A stretch of DNA of 64,000 bases from an uncultured Clostridia bacterium (GTDB taxonomy: Bacteria; Bacillota; Clostridia; UBA1381): contig CAKSNH010000001.1 of the NCBI GenBank assembly GCA_934476075.1, positions 62,001-126,000 on the forward strand. Direction: 5' to 3'. Shown here in pieces: positions 62,870 to 64,000 of this stretch (the stretch's first letter is position 1; each line of letters starts with the position of its first letter). A program made the position numbers and the translations under genes. The notes beneath the pieces were generated by a model. The model did no database searches and was not told the DNA's origin. It saw only the letters and a program-made list of their open reading frames with translations.

Positions 62870-63778
62870 TTATATCTCCTTTGTTATTTTTTCGCTTATC
62901 GAAATAATATAATTGATATTTTCGTTAAAAATGCTACCTATCACTTTTTTCAATGCAAAATTCTTTTGACAATCATATCTGCCTATTTCTAGTAAATATA
63001 ATAGATCCAATAATAAATATTTTCTTAATTGTTCATTATTACATATTTTGTCGCATATAATTGTAAATGCAGATTGCATATTATTGAATTTATTATAAAA
63101 AATATCTTCCAAAATATTCTCAGATGTTTTCGATGATGCTTCAAAGCATCTAAATAGCGAAGTAATATGAAAAATTTGCTTAATATTTAAACCACCATTC
63201 ATTATAAAAAACAATAAAAGTGCTTTCACAAATAATTCTCTGTCTTTGTATGAATATAAACTTACAGGATGAAAAAACAGTTTATTATCGACATAAAATT
63301 CATTATATTGGTCAATTTTTTGCAAATCATAAATTAAATTTACCATACTTTTAGAAATACATATATTAAAAAACTCATTTTCATTTCTTTTAATACCATT
63401 AATATATTCAAACTCAATATTTGAAATGTCCACCATTTCACCCATAACACACATAGTATTATTATAAAAAATATAACAATCCGCATTATTCCGCACTTTT
63501 TCGCAATAATATGCAACTATTTCATTGTTGCTAAAATTATGGTGAATACAACCTCTTCTAAACTGTATAATTCTTCTGAATGATTTTTTATTTAAAATAT
63601 TCGATGAATATATTCTTCCCTCATTAATATGATTAAGCCACTTAGGCTCACCCTCACTATATCTGTATGCTAAAATATCTTTTACAACTTTTTTATGAAA
63701 AAACATATTTGAAAAAAAATCATTATCACAAGCGGACATTTTATATTGTAAAATATCATTTATCCCTTTATTACTCAT
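62870..63778 (-). CDS. Uncharacterised first protein of the Hsp70/AAA+ operon
   Basis: A 302-residue protein without a recognised domain. It is Cys-, Asn- and aromatic-rich (MSACDNDFFSNMFFHKKVV, ICDKICNNEQLRKYLLLDLLY), helical, and has no signal peptide or clear membrane span. It precedes the Hsp70 gene by 6 nt and is the first gene after the promoter at 63822. GGGGGG is close to the ATG. As the leading gene it could be the sensor or recognition subunit, but this is only a guess. Confidence 0.55.
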   Translation of the reverse strand: MSNKGINDILQYKMSACDNDFFSNMFFHKKVVKDILAYRYSEGEPKWLNHINEGRIYSSNILNKKSFRRIIQFRRGCIHHNFSNNEIVAYYCEKVRNNADCYIFYNNTMCVMGEMVDISNIEFEYINGIKRNENEFFNICISKSMVNLIYDLQKIDQYNEFYVDNKLFFHPVSLYSYKDRELFVKALLLFFIMNGGLNIKQIFHITSLFRCFEASSKTSENILEDIFYNKFNNMQSAFTIICDKICNNEQLRKYLLLDLLYLLEIGRYDCQKNFALKKVIGSIFNENINYIISISEKITKEI

Positions 63779-63821
63779 TTATTACCCCCCTTTTTAAGTA
63801 AATATTTATTGTATATGAAAC

Positions 63822-63850
63822 ATTATATAACATTTTGCAACATATTTCAA
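63822..63850 (-). promoter_or_regulatory. Promoter of the Hsp70/AAA+ operon
   Basis: TTGAAA and perfect TATAAT boxes with 17 nt spacing, 44 nt upstream of the first gene. It lies back to back with the promoter of the XRE-type gene, so a regulator bound between them could control both. Confidence 0.75.
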
Positions 63851-63889
63851 TACTTTTAGCAATTATATTTTTTTAATATCTAAAATATT

Positions 63890-63918
63890 TTGTATAAAAT
63901 TTTAAAACTGCATATAAT
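63890..63918 (+). promoter_or_regulatory. Promoter of the XRE-type gene
   Basis: TTGTAT and perfect TATAAT boxes with 17 nt spacing, 31 nt upstream of the ATG at 63949. Confidence 0.6.
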
Positions 63919-63948
63919 ACCTACATAGATTAATGAAAGGAGCTGTCT

Positions 63949-64000
63949 ATGAGTATTGCTGTTCAGCTTGGCAGACAGATTCGTTCTATCCGAAAAAAAC
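63949..64000 (+). CDS. Probable XRE-family helix-turn-helix regulator (partial)
   Basis: Only the first 17 codons are in the window, reading MSIAVQLGRQIRSIRKK. This is the usual start of a small XRE/Cro-type DNA-binding protein. GAAAGGAG lies upstream of the ATG. Being divergent from the Hsp70/AAA+ operon, it is a candidate repressor of it. The rest of the gene is not visible. Confidence 0.5.
   Translation, partial: MSIAVQLGRQIRSIRKK

Larger units (their letters stand above)
52778..63778 (-). other. Eight-gene Hsp70/radical SAM/double AAA+ operon, candidate undescribed system
   Basis: Eight minus-strand genes follow one another with gaps of -1 to about 20 nt: unknown, Hsp70-like ATPase, coiled-coil, radical SAM, coiled-coil, coiled-coil, double AAA+ ATPase, membrane protein. 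One strong promoter precedes the first gene and hairpins follow the last. All parts have low GC content and an XRE-type gene is divergent. Chaperone-like, proteostasis-like and radical chemistry in one unit on a mobile element suggests a conflict or defence module, but no component identifies a specific known system to me. Confidence 0.6.
45544..64000. mobile_element. Probable integrative/mobilisable element, running off the right edge
   Basis: Starting at the truncated tRNA-Trp copy, the sequence becomes more AT-rich and holds an integrase, MobC-like and relaxase-like genes, a HipA-like kinase, and an unrelated multi-gene cargo operon. No second copy of the att repeat was found before the window ends, so the right boundary is unknown and the claim that all these genes form one element is inference. 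Confidence 0.5.

Noticed and set aside
1..64000. CRISPR arrays, rRNA genes and known riboswitches.
   Set aside because: No regularly spaced repeats, no rRNA sequence and no convincing riboswitch aptamer were seen in the window.

Overview
The window looks like the chromosome of an AT-rich Gram-positive anaerobe of the class Clostridia, probably a gut commensal. Pointers are the IspH-ribosomal protein S1 fusion, the prpC-prkC-rsgA-rpe-thiN order shared with Bacillus subtilis, HPr, AroH-type chorismate mutase, a HutP-family protein, ftsEX followed by a coiled-coil secreted protein, and frequent GTG/TTG starts. A pectin- or arabinogalactan-degrading gut Clostridia lineage would fit; the species is not determined.

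Positions 1-32300 are core genome, almost all on the minus strand. Read in transcription order from the right they are: PP2C phosphatase and PASTA kinase with rsgA, rpe and thiN; cysteine desulfurase, thiI and cinA; recA; ptsH (HPr); uvrC, pgeF, a peptide-type binding lipoprotein, an RpiR regulator, a BaiN-type flavoprotein, a HutP-like protein, aroH, cmk, plsC and ispH-rpsA; a YitT/YczE-type membrane protein; murD followed by three tandem M42 aminopeptidases, a GNAT and a hydrolase; a ROK glucokinase (the only plus-strand gene here); a PucR/CdaR-type regulator; and ftsE-ftsX with a partial secreted coiled-coil protein.

At 32718 lies a complete tRNA-Trp(CCA) gene. From its anticodon loop to its 3' end, plus about 130 bp of flank, it is repeated at 45544-45717. 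Between the copies is a 12.8 kb accessory island holding a glycoside hydrolase remnant, a double-frameshifted AraC regulator, a class M sirtuin with a zinc macrodomain protein, a two-gene locus of giant secreted carbohydrate-active proteins (GH43 and SGNH esterase), an AraC regulator, a DUF3237 protein and an esterase-like hydrolase.

Right of the second copy begins a more AT-rich mobile element that runs off the window. It holds a HipA-like kinase and a neighbouring unknown protein, a tyrosine integrase, a MobC-like protein and a short relaxase, a frameshifted DUF960 gene, a zinc-ribbon amidoligase paired with a class II glutamine amidotransferase, and, convergent to these, a tight eight-gene operon (63778 down to 52778). 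That operon encodes an unknown protein, a divergent Hsp70/actin-type ATPase, three coiled-coil proteins, a small radical SAM enzyme, a double AAA+ ATPase and a membrane-anchored protein. It has its own near-consensus promoter and a divergent gene that appears to start an XRE-type regulator. It is the best candidate here for an undescribed system, plausibly a chaperone/NTPase-driven defence or conflict module carried as cargo; its function is inference only.
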